This document shows positions 1 to 8,777 of a stretch of DNA of 42,528 bases, one piece after another; position 1 is the first letter of the stretch, and each line of letters starts with the position of its first letter. Location of the stretch: positions 1 to 42,528 of the forward strand of contig PUHN01000030.1 in the NCBI GenBank assembly GCA_002967695.1, written 5' to 3'. Made by a program: the position numbers and the translations under genes. Origin of the DNA: Rhodobacteraceae bacterium WD3A24 (GTDB taxonomy: Bacteria > Pseudomonadota > Alphaproteobacteria > Rhodobacterales > Rhodobacteraceae). The notes below the pieces were generated by a model. The model searched no databases. It was given only the letters and a program-made list of their open reading frames with translations, and was not told where the DNA came from.

Positions 1-2239
1 GGCGCGCGCCACGCGGCCGAGAGCCGGCGGGCGGCGCGCGCGGCCCGGCCCGCACCTGCTGCAGGCGGGACGCCGCCACGCCACGCCCCGGATGCGTCAT
101 TCGACGAGGAGGCCGCCGAGAGCGGCGCGGGCCTGCGTTTTCGGGTGGCTGGTCTGGTGCGCCGCCCCGCCGGCCCCGACACCAGCCCGCTGCCCGAGTC
201 CGAACTGGTCGAGCCGCAGGGCCCCGAGGGGACGCCCGACGCGCCCGCCCCGAGCGACGACAGGGTTAAGGCCAAGATCGCCGACGTGATCCGCAACCGC
301 TCGCGCCGCACGCCGGTCCTCCAGATCGACCGCCCCGAGCCGCCGGTGGTGGGCCGCCGCCCCGCCCCCCCTCAGCCGCGCCCGTCCCCCGCGCCGGGAG
401 ATGATGTGGCCGCTCCCCCGCGCGAGCAGCCCCACAGCCGCGCCACCGGGGGCGAGGCCGACGCACCGGGCCGGCCGCTGGTGGCCGACCCGCTATTCGA
501 TGCCGAGGCGCAAGAGCCGGCCCAGCGCCCGCCGCGCGCCGAGCCGCAGCACCGCGGCGTCGTCCAGCACGCGCCCCGGCGCAGCCCCGCGCCCGCGGCC
601 CCCGATCGCGCGGCCCCTCGAGCCGCAGCACCGCGGCGTCGTCCAGCACGCGCCCCGGCGCAGCCCCGCGCCCTCGGCCCGCGCGCAGGCCGAAGCGCAG
701 CCGGCGCTGGGTTTCGACGAGGCCGCACCGGATTACGAACTCCCGCCATTGTCGCTGCTGACCGACCCGGACGAGATTGAGCGCCACCACCTCTCGGACG
801 AGGCGCTGGAAGAGAACGCCCGGATGCTGGAAAACGTGCTGGAGGATTACGGCGTGCGCGGCGAGATCGTCAGCGTCCGCCCCGGCCCGGTGGTGACGAT
901 GTACGAACTCGAACCCGCCCCGGGGCTCAAGGCGTCGCGCGTGATCGGGCTGGCCGACGACATCGCGCGGTCGATGTCGGCGCTGTCGGCGCGGGTGTCC
1001 ACGGTGCCGGGCCGCTCGGTCATCGGGATCGAGCTGCCCAATGCCAGCCGCGAGAAGGTCGTCCTGCGCGAGATCCTCGCCACGCGCGAGTTCGACGACT
1101 CCAGCCTCAAGCTGCCGCTGGCGCTGGGCAAGGGGATCGACGGCGACGCGATCCTGACCAACCTCGCCAAGATGCCGCACCTGCTGATCGCGGGCACCAC
1201 CGGCTCGGGCAAGTCGGTGGCGATCAACACGATGATCCTGTCGCTTCTCTACAAGCTCTCGCCCGAGGAATGCCGGCTGATCATGATCGACCCCAAGATG
1301 CTGGAGCTGTCGGTCTATGACGGCATCCCGCACCTGCTGTCGCCCGTGGTGACCGACCCGAAGAAGGCGGTGGTCGCGCTGAAATGGGTGGTCTCCGAGA
1401 TGGAGGACCGCTACCGCAAGATGTCGAAGATGGGCGTGCGCAACATCGAGGGCTACAACGGCCGCGTGCGCGAGGCGCTCGACCGCGGCGAGATGTTCCA
1501 GCGCACCGTCCAGACGGGCTTTGACGACGAGACCGGCGAGCCCGTCTTCGAGACGGAGGAATTTGCCCCCGAGACGATGCCCTACATCGTGGTCATCGTC
1601 GACGAGATGGCCGACCTGATGATGGTCGCCGGCAAGGAAATCGAGGCCTGCATCCAGCGGCTGGCGCAGATGGCGCGGGCCAGCGGCATCCACCTGATCA
1701 TGGCCACGCAGCGGCCCAGCGTCGATGTCATCACCGGCACTATCAAGGCCAACTTCCCCACCCGGATTTCGTTTCAGGTGACCTCGAAGATCGACAGCCG
1801 CACGATCCTGGGCGAACAGGGGGCCGAGCAGCTGCTGGGCATGGGCGACATGCTCTACATGGCCGGCGGCGGGCGCATCACCCGCATCCACGGTCCGTTC
1901 GTGAGCGACGAGGAGGTCGAGGACGTCGTCACCCACCTCAAGAGCTTCGGCCCCCCCGAATACGTGGGCGGCGTGGTCGATGGCCCCGATGACGGCAAGG
2001 AGTCCGACATCGACGCGGTGCTGGGGCTGGGCGGCAACACCGACGGCGAGGACGCGCTGTATGACCAGGCTGTCGGCATCGTGGCGCGCGACCGGAAGTG
2101 TTCGACCAGCTACATCCAGCGCAAGCTGGCGATCGGGTATAACAAGGCGGCCCGGCTGGTGGAGCAAATGGAGGACCAGGGCGTGGTCAGCCCCGCCAAC
2201 CATGTCGGCAAGCGCGAGGTGCTGGTGCCGGAGCCGTGA
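1..2239 (+). CDS. ftsK: DNA translocase FtsK, 5'-partial, frame interrupted by a duplication
   Basis: FtsK is the septal DNA pump that moves chromosome ends toward dif and activates XerCD at division. The frame is open at base 1, so the N-terminal membrane domain lies outside the window. The linker is read in frame 1 (for example [11 protein letters not shown] near 260-300). From about 620 the protein continues in frame 2 with the motor domain: Walker A GTTGSGKS at about 1192-1218 and Walker [11 protein letters not shown] at about 1590-1620. The C-terminal winged-helix gamma domain (about 2040-2220, with [20 protein letters not shown]) is intact and normal. The frame change coincides with a direct repeat at 541-680 whose 79-bp period is not a multiple of three; removing one copy gives one continuous protein. 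Either the gene is truly frameshifted (unexpected for a division gene unless a second FtsK exists) or the repeat is an assembly error. The identity is secure; the state of the gene is not. Confidence 0.9.
541..680. repeat. Direct repeat with 79-bp period inside the ftsK linker
   Basis: A block beginning gagccgcagcaccgcggcgt occurs at 541 and again at 620. The copies are identical for about 54 bp, then match again for a few bases after one mismatch. The first copy reads [18 protein letters not shown] in frame 1, and the second reads the same peptide in frame 2, followed by the remaining FtsK linker. The repeat is therefore the point where the ftsK frame shifts. Confidence 0.9.
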
Positions 2240-2523
2240 GGGGATACCGCTGACGACGCGCCGCTATCACGCTGTCATCTGTCGCGCGCGTCCCACGCTA
2301 TTGGCTTCGCGTTGAACTGAAATCCGCGCCCGTCGCGCAAGCGACGGGACGCGCCCATCCGGGCAGCCGCGCCCAGTCGTGCCAAAGTGGGCGATGCGAT
2401 CAGCGGCATGACCTATCGACGTTGATCTACATCATCTTTACTCCATTGCTCGACTAGCGGCGCCGATATGACGTCGATGCGGATCGAGGATAACAGTGTC
2501 AGCAAGGAGCCTTCCGGAATCTA
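2240..2523. other. Spacer between ftsK and the insertion sequence, with a GCAA-capped hairpin
   Basis: No credible gene was found in these 284 bp. A perfect 8-bp hairpin, CCCGTCGC-gcaa-GCGACGGG, lies at 2329-2348, about 90 nt after the ftsK stop. It has a stable GNRA tetraloop but no following T-run. It could mark the 3' end of the ftsK transcript, though this is inferred only from position and structure. Confidence 0.4.
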
Positions 2524-3357
2524 TGTCATGTTGACAAATGTCTGATCCAGAGTCGGATCGACGCTATATCAAGGAAACCCGAGAAGCTTTCGGCGAGCTT
2601 GTCGTAGCGGGTCGCGACGCGTCTCGCGTTTTTGAGCTTGTTGAAGCAGCGCTCGACAAGGTTCCGCAGGCGTTAGAGTGAATGATCCACACCGACCCGC
2701 ATCTTTCGGGTCTTGCGCATCGGGATCACCGGCAGCACATCCTTACTCTCCATGGCTCGACGAATTCTGTCGGCGTCATAGCCCCGGTCCGCCAGCAGCA
2801 CGCCCGGACATGACGAGGTCGAAGCCAGCGCAATCCGATGTCTGTCCCGGCGTGATCTCGGTTCTCATGGGCAGCCCTTGAGCATTGACCCGGAGGTGGA
2901 TCTTGGTCGTGAAGCCACCTCTCGAGCGGCCGAAACCCTGTCTCGGAGTCCCCATTTTGCGCCCGCTGCCTGATGATGCGCGCGAACCACGGTGCTGTCG
3001 ATCATTTGGAAGGCATCCGGCGCTGCCACGCTTTGGTTCAGGGCGTCCATGATGTCCTCCCAGAGACCTGCCAGCGTCCAGCGCCGGAACTGCCGGTAGA
3101 CGCTCGACCGTTTGCCGAACTCTTCGGGCAGGTCCCGCCATGGGGCGCCGGTTCGTGCGATCCAGAAAATCCCATCAAGAACAAGACGGTGGTTGGTCGG
3201 CTTGCGCCCGTTCGGCGCACGGACAGCCAGGATGAACCGCTCAAAGAAGGCCCATTCCTCGTCCGACATCAGGTCTCGTGCCAAGCTGGTCTCGATAGCA
3301 GATACCATTTTGAATCACGCGACAGCCCAGCTGTGAAGCCCATTTGTCAACACGACC
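2524..3357 (-). mobile_element. IS5-family (IS427-group-like) insertion sequence, decayed
   Basis: The ends are imperfect inverted repeats. The left end reads tgtcatgttgacaaatg from 2524, and the right end (reverse complement, from 3357) reads ggtcgtgttgacaaatg, so 12 terminal-proximal bases, TGTTGACAAATG, match exactly. A TA dinucleotide lies on each side (2522-2523 and 3358-3359), consistent with the short TA-type target duplications of the IS427 group. The 834-bp length also fits. The single transposase gene inside is broken, so the copy is probably immobile unless helped in trans. It sits between ftsK and nrdJ without interrupting either. Confidence 0.8.
2526..3308 (-). pseudogene. IS5-family transposase, degenerate
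   Basis: The N-terminal part (3308 to about 2970) has the DUF4096-type start MSDEEWAFFERF and the GIFWIARTGAPWRDLPEEFG motif, followed by the first catalytic Asp region (MIDSTVVRAHHQ). The frame then changes near a caaaatgggg run at about 2950-2960, which may be the programmed frameshift typical of this group. The second part continues GRSRGGFTTKIHL... to GFDLVM. Next comes an apparent small out-of-frame deletion before LLADRGYDADRIR (about 2795), and an in-frame TAA replaces the Tyr expected in DHSL-Y-RLRNLVERCFN (about 2675). The last residues, IRLWIRHLST, run to the left inverted repeat. The deletion and the nonsense codon together argue that no active transposase is made. Confidence 0.8.
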
Positions 3358-3455
3358 TAACGGACTCCTGGCAATTCTAATCCCAACTCTCGGCAGACGA
3401 ATTCGGGGGTTTTGGCATAACTATACCCGTAAGAACAGCTTCATCACCGACCAGT

Positions 3456-5723
3456 TCAGTCGCCGCATTTCGAGTGGCCGCAGGCAATGCAGGTCATGCA
3501 GCCCTCTATCATGCGCATCTCGTAGGCGCCGCAGGCGGGGCATGCGCGGCCGGGCGGCGCCTCGCCGGTGACGGATATCCGTGCGGTCGGGTCGGCCTTC
3601 AACCCCAGCCCCTCGCCCCCGATGAAGCCGATGGCGACGAGATGGCGCTCGATCACGCCGCCGATCGCGGCGAGGATCGAGGGGATGTAGCGGCCCTCCA
3701 TCCACGCGCCGCCGCGCGGGTCGAAGACCGCCTTGAGTTCCTCGACCACGAAGCTCACATCACCGCCGCGCCGGAACACCGCCGAGATCATCCGCGTCAG
3801 CGCTACGGTCCAGGCATAGTGCTCCATGTTCTTGGAGTTGATGAACATCTCGAAGGGGCGCCGATGGCCGTTGACGACGACATCGTTGATCGTGATGTAG
3901 ATCGCGTGCTCGGAGCCCGGCCATTTGAGCTTGTAGGTCACCCCTTCGAGGACCTGCGGGCGCTCCAGCGGCTCGGAGAGATAGACGACATCGGCGCCGC
4001 TGTCGGCCTCGGGCGCATCCTCGGCCTGCTCGGACAGGGACAGCACCGAGCCCGTCACCTCGTTGGGGCGATAGGTGGTGCAACCCTTGCACCCCGCCTC
4101 ATAGGCGGCGAGATAGACATCCTTGAAATCCTGAAAACCGATATCCTTGGGCACGTTGATCGTCTTGGAAATGCTGGAATCCACCCAGCGCTGCGCGGCG
4201 GCCTGCATGCGCACATGGTCCATGGGCGACAGCGTCTGGGCATTGACGAAGGCCTCCGGCAAGGGGGCGTCGCCGTGCTTTTCGCGCCATTGCCGCACGG
4301 CGTAGTCGGTCACTTCCTCCTCGGTCCGCGCGCCGTCCTTCTGGAGAACCTTGCGCGTGTAGCTGTAGGCAAAGACGGGCTCGATTCCCGAGCTGACATT
4401 GCCCGCATAAAGGCTGATCGTCCCCGTGGGCGCGATCGAGGTGAGCAGCGCGTTGCGGATTCCGTGGCGGCGCACGGCCTCGCGGACGTCGTCATCCATG
4501 CGCATCATGTTGCCCGAGGCGAGGTAGGGCTCGGCGTCGAAGAGCGGGAAGGGGCCCTTTTCGCGGGCCAGATCGACGCTGGCGAGATAGGCCGCGCGGG
4601 CAATGCGGTGCATCATTGCCTCGGTCCGCTCGGCGGCCTCCCGGCTGCCATAACGCAGCCTCAGCATGATCAGCGCGTCGGCAAGACCCGTCACGCCCAG
4701 CCCGATGCGGCGCTTGGCCTGCGCCTCGCGCGCCTGCGCCTCCAGCGGGAAGCGGCTGACATCGACGACATTGTCCATCATCCGCACGGCCGTGCGCACG
4801 AGTTCGTCGAGCGCCGCCTCGTCGATGCGCGCATCGTCCTCGAACGGCCGTTCGACCAGCCGGGCGAGGTTGACCGAGCCCAGCAGGCAGGCGCCGTAAG
4901 GCGGCAGCGGCTGCTCGCCGCAGGGGTTGGTGGCGCTGATCGTCTCGCAATAGTTGAGATTGTTCATCTCGTTGACGCGATCGATGAAGATCACGCCCGG
5001 CTCGGCATAGTCGTAGGTGGCGCGCATGATGCGGTTCCACAGATCACGCGCCGGGATCGTCTGATACACCTTGCCGCCAAACTGCAGGTCCCATGTCGCG
5101 TCGGCCTTGACGGCCTCCATGAAGGCGTCGGTGACAAGGACGCTCAGGTTGAACATCCGCAGCCGCGCGGCGTCCTGCTTGGCGGTGACGAAATCCATGA
5201 TATCGGGGTGATCGCAGCACATCGTCGCCATCATCGCGCCGCGCCGCGAGCCCGCCGACATGATGGTACGGCACATCGCGTCCCACACATCCATGAAGGA
5301 CAGCGGCCCCGAGGCATCGGCGGCCACGCCCTCGACCGATGCGCCGCGCGGCCGGATGGTCGAGAAGTCATAGCCGATGCCGCCGCCCTGCTGCATGGTC
5401 AGCGCGGCCTCCTTGAGCATGTCGAAGATGCCCGCGAGGCTGTCGGGGATCGTGCCCATCACGAAACAGTTGAACAGCGTGACCGACCGCTGCGTGCCTG
5501 CCCCGGCGGTGATGCGCCCCGCCGGCAGGAAATGAAAGCCTTCCAGCGCGGAATAGAAACGCTCCTCCCATGTCTCGGGCGCGTCCTCGACCTCGGCCAG
5601 GGCGCGCGCGATGCGCCGCCAGGTATCTTCCACGCTGGCGTCGCGGGGGCTGCCATCGGCGGCCTTGAAGCGGTATTTCATCTCCCAGATCTGCTGGGCG
5701 ATCGGGGTGGACAGGGACGTCAT
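3456..5723 (-). CDS. nrdJ: Adenosylcobalamin-dependent (class II) ribonucleoside-diphosphate reductase
   Basis: This enzyme reduces ribonucleotides to deoxyribonucleotides using a radical generated from coenzyme B12, so it needs no oxygen and no separate radical subunit. The 755-residue protein shows the expected active site: Cys86 in FNCFVMG, and NPCGEQPLPPYGAC with Cys268, Glu270 and Cys279. The 11-residue spacing between the last two cysteines equals that in characterised class II enzymes, where they are the radical and disulfide cysteines. GGGIGYDFS near 113 and APTGTISL further on also fit. The C-terminus carries a CPAC...CIAC cysteine cluster (about 733-752) likely to relay electrons from thioredoxin or bind zinc. 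The gene is transcribed alone, divergently from the DUF1489 gene. It lies just downstream of the insertion sequence, which ends before the 3' end of this gene. Confidence 0.96.
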   Translation of the reverse strand: MTSLSTPIAQQIWEMKYRFKAADGSPRDASVEDTWRRIARALAEVEDAPETWEERFYSALEGFHFLPAGRITAGAGTQRSVTLFNCFVMGTIPDSLAGIFDMLKEAALTMQQGGGIGYDFSTIRPRGASVEGVAADASGPLSFMDVWDAMCRTIMSAGSRRGAMMATMCCDHPDIMDFVTAKQDAARLRMFNLSVLVTDAFMEAVKADATWDLQFGGKVYQTIPARDLWNRIMRATYDYAEPGVIFIDRVNEMNNLNYCETISATNPCGEQPLPPYGACLLGSVNLARLVERPFEDDARIDEAALDELVRTAVRMMDNVVDVSRFPLEAQAREAQAKRRIGLGVTGLADALIMLRLRYGSREAAERTEAMMHRIARAAYLASVDLAREKGPFPLFDAEPYLASGNMMRMDDDVREAVRRHGIRNALLTSIAPTGTISLYAGNVSSGIEPVFAYSYTRKVLQKDGARTEEEVTDYAVRQWREKHGDAPLPEAFVNAQTLSPMDHVRMQAAAQRWVDSSISKTINVPKDIGFQDFKDVYLAAYEAGCKGCTTYRPNEVTGSVLSLSEQAEDAPEADSGADVVYLSEPLERPQVLEGVTYKLKWPGSEHAIYITINDVVVNGHRRPFEMFINSKNMEHYAWTVALTRMISAVFRRGGDVSFVVEELKAVFDPRGGAWMEGRYIPSILAAIGGVIERHLVAIGFIGGEGLGLKADPTARISVTGEAPPGRACPACGAYEMRMIEGCMTCIACGHSKCGD

Positions 5724-5788
5724 CGCGGGGCCTCGGCATCACGGAGCGGGGCGGACAAACTAGGCGCCTGCGCCGGCAATATCAATCG

Positions 5789-5817
5789 GGGTGCCGGCTG
5801 CGGGCTTGCCGGCACCC
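5789..5817. promoter_or_regulatory. Perfect 10-bp inverted repeat in the nrdJ/DUF1489 divergent promoter region
   Basis: GGGTGCCGGC at 5789-5798 is repeated inverted as GCCGGCACCC at 5808-5817, with a 9-nt loop. It lies about 65 nt upstream of nrdJ and 56 nt upstream of the DUF1489 start. It may be an operator or an RNA hairpin in one leader. No cobalamin riboswitch or NrdR-box pair was recognised here. The function is unknown. Confidence 0.4.
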
Positions 5818-5872
5818 GGCCTGCCCTGTATCCCGGCGGCGGGTATGGAGGCGAAGCCGCAAGGGGTGTGCG

Positions 5873-6304
5873 ATGGCCGCGGGGCTCAATCTGCTCAAAC
5901 TCTGCGTCGGCGCCGAAGGGGTCGAGGATCTCGCCGCCTGGCAGGCCGGCGGGCGCGCCGCGAAATCCGGCGGAAACCCGATGCATGTCACCCGGATGTG
6001 GCCGCGGCGCGAGGCCGAGCTGCTTGACGGCGGTTCGCTCTACTGGGTGTTCAAGGGCGTGATCCTCGCCCGGCAGCGGATTCTTCGCCTCGAACAGGTC
6101 ACGCGCGACGACGGAATCACGCGCTGCGGCATCGTGCTTGCCCCCACGATCATTCGCACGCGGCCCAGCCCGCGCCGCCCGTTCCAGGGCTGGCGCTACT
6201 TCAAGGCCGCCGACGCCCCCGAGGATCTGCCCGAGACCCGCGCGGGCGACGACGCGCTTCCCCCCGAACTCGACGCCGCGCTGTCCAAGATCGGCGTGAT
6301 CTGA
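5873..6304 (+). CDS. DUF1489 family protein
   Basis: The 143-residue protein opens with AAGLNLLKLCVGAEGVEDL and has the conserved HVTRMWPRR and LYWVFKGVILARQ... segments typical of DUF1489, a family found mainly in alphaproteobacteria and with no established function. No signal peptide or membrane helix is visible, so it is probably cytoplasmic. The start at 5873 gives the family-typical N-terminus, but the upstream ribosome-binding site is weak. It is followed 37 bp later by a methyltransferase gene on the same strand, so the two are probably cotranscribed. Nothing in the sequence ties it to the divergent nrdJ beyond the shared promoter region. Confidence 0.85.
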   Translation: MAAGLNLLKLCVGAEGVEDLAAWQAGGRAAKSGGNPMHVTRMWPRREAELLDGGSLYWVFKGVILARQRILRLEQVTRDDGITRCGIVLAPTIIRTRPSPRRPFQGWRYFKAADAPEDLPETRAGDDALPPELDAALSKIGVI

Positions 6305-6341
6305 ACCGTCCGCCCAGGCGGGCCGCCAACAGGAGTCCAGC

Positions 6342-6959
6342 ATGCCCGAAACCGGCGGTTATCTTGACAGGGTCTATGACGTCGACACGCCCGAGGCGAT
6401 GCGGGTCTTCTATGACGACTGGGCTGAGACCTATGACGCCGAACTCGCCGCCAACGGCTTCGGCTCTCCGGCGCGGGTCGCGGCGGCGCTGGCGCGCTTC
6501 AGCCCCGACCGCGACGCGCCGGTGCTCGATTTTGCCTGCGGCACGGGCCTTTCGGGCGCCGCCCTCGTGCAGGAGGGTTTTGGCTGTATCGACGGGGTGG
6601 ACATTTCCGAGGGCATGCTCGCGCAGGCGCGGCGCAAGGGGATTTATCGCCGCCTCTGGCGCATGAAGCCCGGCGGCGCGATCGGCGCCGAGCCCGGCGT
6701 CTATGCCGCGATCACGGCCGTCGCCGCGATCAGTCCCGGCGCCGCCCCGGCCGATCTGATCGCGCCCCTGATCGACCTGCTGCCGCGCTGCGGGCTGTTC
6801 GCGCTCACCCTCAACGACTATGCGATCGAGCAAGGCTATCTCGACCCGATCGACGGGGCCGTCGCGCAGGGCGAATGCGAGCTTCTCATGCGCGAGCGGG
6901 GCGGCCACTTCCCCACGATCGGTCTGGGATCGACCGTCCTCGTCCTGCGCCGGCTATAG
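6342..6959 (+). CDS. Class I SAM-dependent methyltransferase
   Basis: The 205-residue protein has a Rossmann-type methyltransferase fold. Motif I is LDFACGTGLSG (about 64-74), followed by the acidic strand-2 end DGVDISEGMLAQARRKG (about 87-103). The N-terminal YDDWAETYDAEL is shared with small-molecule methyltransferases of the METTL27 (WBSCR27)-like group. The substrate cannot be deduced. An AGGAG ribosome-binding site (6331-6335) sits 6 nt before the ATG. It probably forms an operon with the upstream DUF1489 gene and converges on hisG with only 15 bp between the stop codons. Confidence 0.85.
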   Translation: MPETGGYLDRVYDVDTPEAMRVFYDDWAETYDAELAANGFGSPARVAAALARFSPDRDAPVLDFACGTGLSGAALVQEGFGCIDGVDISEGMLAQARRKGIYRRLWRMKPGGAIGAEPGVYAAITAVAAISPGAAPADLIAPLIDLLPRCGLFALTLNDYAIEQGYLDPIDGAVAQGECELLMRERGGHFPTIGLGSTVLVLRRL

Positions 6960-6974
6960 GCGACCCCTCCGCCC

Positions 6975-7673
6975 TCAGGCCCGCAGGCCAAGCTGTTCCT
7001 TCAGCCGGGCCAGCGCATTTGTCTCGGCCGGCGCCCATGCGCCGTTGCGCGCGCGAAACAGCGTGGCCTCGCTGCGCAGGATGGGGCCGTCGGAGAGCGT
7101 CTTGAGGTGATTGGCGCGCAGGGTCTCGCCCGACGAGGTTATGTCGGCGATGGCCTCGGCGGTCTGGTTCTTGACCGTGCCCTCGGTCGCGCCCTGGCTG
7201 TCGACGAGCTGGTAGTCGGCCACGCCATTCTCGCGCAGATGCTCGCGCACCAGACGGTGATACTTCGTCGCGATTCGCAGACGGTGGCCATGCACCGCGC
7301 GGAAGGCCGCCGCGGCGGCGTCGAGATCGTCGAGCGTCTCGACATCGATCCAGGCCGCGGGCACGGCGATCACCAGATCGGCATGGCCGAAGCCCAGCCG
7401 GGCCAGCTCCTCGACCTCGCTCTGCCAGTCGGGGATCGTCTCGCGCACGAGGTCGGTGCCGGTCACGCCCAGATGGATGCGCCCCGCGGCCAGCTCGCGC
7501 GGGATCTCGCCCGCCGAAAGCAGCACCAGCGCCACGCCTTCGGCACCCTCGACGGCGCCGGCGTATTCGCGCTCCGACCCGGTGCGGCGCAGGGTCACGC
7601 CGCGCTCGGCAAACCACGCGAAGGTCTTGTCCATCAGCCGGCCCTTGGACGGCACGCCAAGCTTCAGCATCAC
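6975..7673 (-). CDS. hisG: ATP phosphoribosyltransferase catalytic subunit, short form
   Basis: HisG performs the first step of histidine synthesis, joining ATP and PRPP to give phosphoribosyl-ATP. The 232-residue length is that of the short HisG form, which lacks the C-terminal histidine-binding domain and needs HisZ. Recognisable parts are the N-terminal LKLGVPSKGRLMD, the LGVTGTDLVRE segment (about 74-84) and the C-terminal PRPP-binding loop with ATEGTVKNQTAEAIADITSSGETL (about 167-190). Its start overlaps the end of hisZ by 4 bp (ATGA), giving translational coupling of the two subunits. It is the last gene of a hisS-hisZ-hisG set. Confidence 0.96.
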   Translation of the reverse strand: MMLKLGVPSKGRLMDKTFAWFAERGVTLRRTGSEREYAGAVEGAEGVALVLLSAGEIPRELAAGRIHLGVTGTDLVRETIPDWQSEVEELARLGFGHADLVIAVPAAWIDVETLDDLDAAAAAFRAVHGHRLRIATKYHRLVREHLRENGVADYQLVDSQGATEGTVKNQTAEAIADITSSGETLRANHLKTLSDGPILRSEATLFRARNGAWAPAETNALARLKEQLGLRA

Positions 7674-8773
7674 CCCAGCCCCCCGAGATCGGCCACGACG
7701 CCGGGCCGGATCACGCCCCCGACCGCGGGAATCGCGCGGCCCCTGCCCAGCACCGCGGTCAGCGCGCCGTAGCGCCCGCCGCTGGCGACCGGCGGCATGT
7801 CTTCCCGCCCGGGGGCGAGGAAGCCGAAGACGAAGCCGTCATAGTACTCCATGCTGGTCCGGCCATAGGCCGCCTCGAAATCCAGTGACGCCGTGTCCAC
7901 CCCGCGCGCCTCCAGCGCCGCGAGCCGCGCGGCCAGCCGGTCGGCGGCGGGGGCCAGCGCCGGCATGTCGACCGCCATGTCGCGCAGCCGCTCCAGCGCG
8001 TCGGGCGAGGTCTCGCGCAGTGTCAGGACATCTTCGACCAGATCGACCTCGGCGGCCGGGATGGGCGGCTCGGCGGCGTCCTCGACCAGCGCATCGCAGC
8101 GCGCCGCAATCTCGTCCGCGCCGCGCTTGCCGATCATCGGCCCGGCGGCCGCGATCAGTTCGGCCGCCGTGCCGGCCCGAAGCCGGTCGAGCATCTCGCG
8201 CCGCGCCGCCGACGGGGCCGTGCGCCCGGCGAAGCGTTCCAGAAGCGCGCGAAACCGCCGGGGCCGCCAGATGTGGCGCATCAGGGCGGCCTTGCGCCGT
8301 TCGGTCGTGGACAGCCCGCCCACGGCGGCCGTCAGGATGCCGATATCGCCGGTCACCGCCCGCAGGCCGAGCGGCGCGAGCACCTGGGCGAACAGTGCGA
8401 AGACCTCGGCATCGGCGCCCGGCGTGTCGTCGCGCGCGAACAACTCAAACCCCGCCTGCATGTATTCGCTGGCGCGCGCGCCGCGATGTTCCTGTCGGCG
8501 GAAAACCTCGCCGGCATAGGTATAGCGCGCGGGTTCCGCCCCATCGTCCATGTGCATCTGCACCACCGGCACGGTGAAGTCGGGGCGCAGCATCAGCTCG
8601 CCGCGCAGCGGGTCGGCGGTGACATAGGCGCGGCCGCGGATATCCTCGCCGTAGAGGTCCAGCAGCGTCTCGGCCGGTTGCAGGATGTCGGCCTCCACCT
8701 CGACCGCGCCGGCGCGGGCGAAGGCTTCCATCAGCCGGGCGGCCTCGGCGCGGGCGGCGGCCTTCGATGCCAT
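7670..8773 (-). CDS. hisZ: ATP phosphoribosyltransferase regulatory subunit
   Basis: HisZ is a catalytically inactive paralogue of the histidyl-tRNA synthetase core that binds short HisG and confers histidine feedback. The 367-residue protein has the class II synthetase-like core: LRPDFTVPVVQMHM (about 62-75) and YAGEVFRRQEHRGARASEYMQAGFELF (about 86-112), matching motif 2, and a C-terminal FEAAYGRTSMEYYDGFVFGF stretch with GGRYGAL. There is no C-terminal anticodon-binding domain. The ATG lies 4 bp after the hisS stop and the stop overlaps hisG. The order places the true HisS next to its paralogue. Confidence 0.95.
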   Translation of the reverse strand: MASKAAARAEAARLMEAFARAGAVEVEADILQPAETLLDLYGEDIRGRAYVTADPLRGELMLRPDFTVPVVQMHMDDGAEPARYTYAGEVFRRQEHRGARASEYMQAGFELFARDDTPGADAEVFALFAQVLAPLGLRAVTGDIGILTAAVGGLSTTERRKAALMRHIWRPRRFRALLERFAGRTAPSAARREMLDRLRAGTAAELIAAAGPMIGKRGADEIAARCDALVEDAAEPPIPAAEVDLVEDVLTLRETSPDALERLRDMAVDMPALAPAADRLAARLAALEARGVDTASLDFEAAYGRTSMEYYDGFVFGFLAPGREDMPPVASGGRYGALTAVLGRGRAIPAVGGVIRPGVVADLGGLG

Positions 8774-8777
8774 CGGC

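Noticed and set aside
5724-5788. Cobalamin riboswitch before nrdJ
   Set aside because: The leader is too short for the class and lacks a recognisable B12-box.
3474-6062. Plus-strand open frame of 862 codons opposite nrdJ
   Set aside because: It is an antisense shadow of a gene with all class II reductase motifs; no family resemblance and no ribosome-binding site.
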